6,737 bases of DNA from an uncultured Ignavibacteria bacterium. GTDB lineage: Bacteria > Bacteroidota > Ignavibacteria > Ignavibacteriales > Melioribacteraceae. Shown here one piece after another: positions 6,708-6,737 of the stretch. The stretch spans positions 1 through 6,737 of the forward strand of contig CALGLM010000152.1 in the NCBI GenBank assembly GCA_937930275.1, written 5' to 3'. The notes beneath the pieces were generated by a model. The model was not told the DNA's origin, searched no databases, and saw nothing but the letters and a program-made list of their open reading frames with translations. The number at the start of each line of letters is the position of its first letter. Positions within the stretch are counted from its first letter, which is position 1. Both the position numbers and the translations under genes were made by a program.

Positions 6708-6737
6708 CCTTCTGAATTGATTCTTAACTTCCCTGAA

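Noticed and set aside
6690..6737. Reassigned or recoded TAA in the lipoprotein gene
   Set aside because: All other genes in the window end in TAA at sensible family lengths, so general reassignment is excluded, and no recoding signal is visible.

Overview
This is an AT-rich, densely packed bacterial segment, probably from the Bacteroidota/Ignavibacteriota (FCB) side of the tree. That placement is inference. It rests on low GC, exclusive TAA stops, weak or absent Shine-Dalgarno sequences before several genes, a long-form serine acetyltransferase with an ALSVxKKLAxxKRHP-type loop, and a 24-residue MORN/YwqK-type repeat protein beside a short-signal lipoprotein. No rRNA, tRNA, CRISPR array, transposase or phage gene was seen. 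The window reads as chromosomal housekeeping plus signalling DNA rather than a mobile island.

Layout. (1) 1-2609, plus strand: the 3' end of a TPR-containing protein with a FecR-like stretch at its N-terminal side (cut by the left edge), followed after a single base by a complete CHASE2-type membrane class III adenylate cyclase. The pair looks like an extracytoplasmic sensor or partner protein and a cAMP-producing receptor. (2) 2608-2642: a hairpin flanked by A and T runs that can terminate both the cyclase operon and the converging gene. (3) 2636-3433, minus strand: an alpha/beta hydrolase with an intact Ser-Asp-His triad. (4) 3434-3526: a short AT-rich divergent intergenic region. (5) 3527-5279, plus strand: serine O-acetyltransferase and cysteine synthase A, 10 bases apart. 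Together they convert serine to O-acetylserine to cysteine. The acetyltransferase ends in Asn-Ile, the kind of C-terminus that docks into the CysK active site in the classical cysteine synthase complex. (6) 5290-5339: a strong 19-bp hairpin immediately before the next start codon. (7) 5345-6409: a tail-anchored protein made almost wholly of 24-residue MORN-like repeats. (8) 6435-6707: a small predicted lipoprotein, whose reading frame reopens directly after its stop and runs to the window edge.

The least explained part is 5280-6737: the hairpin leader, the tail-anchored repeat protein and the possibly interrupted lipoprotein. The cyclase pair and the cysteine pair are recognisable families with informative details. 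I did not find strong evidence of a wholly new multi-gene system.
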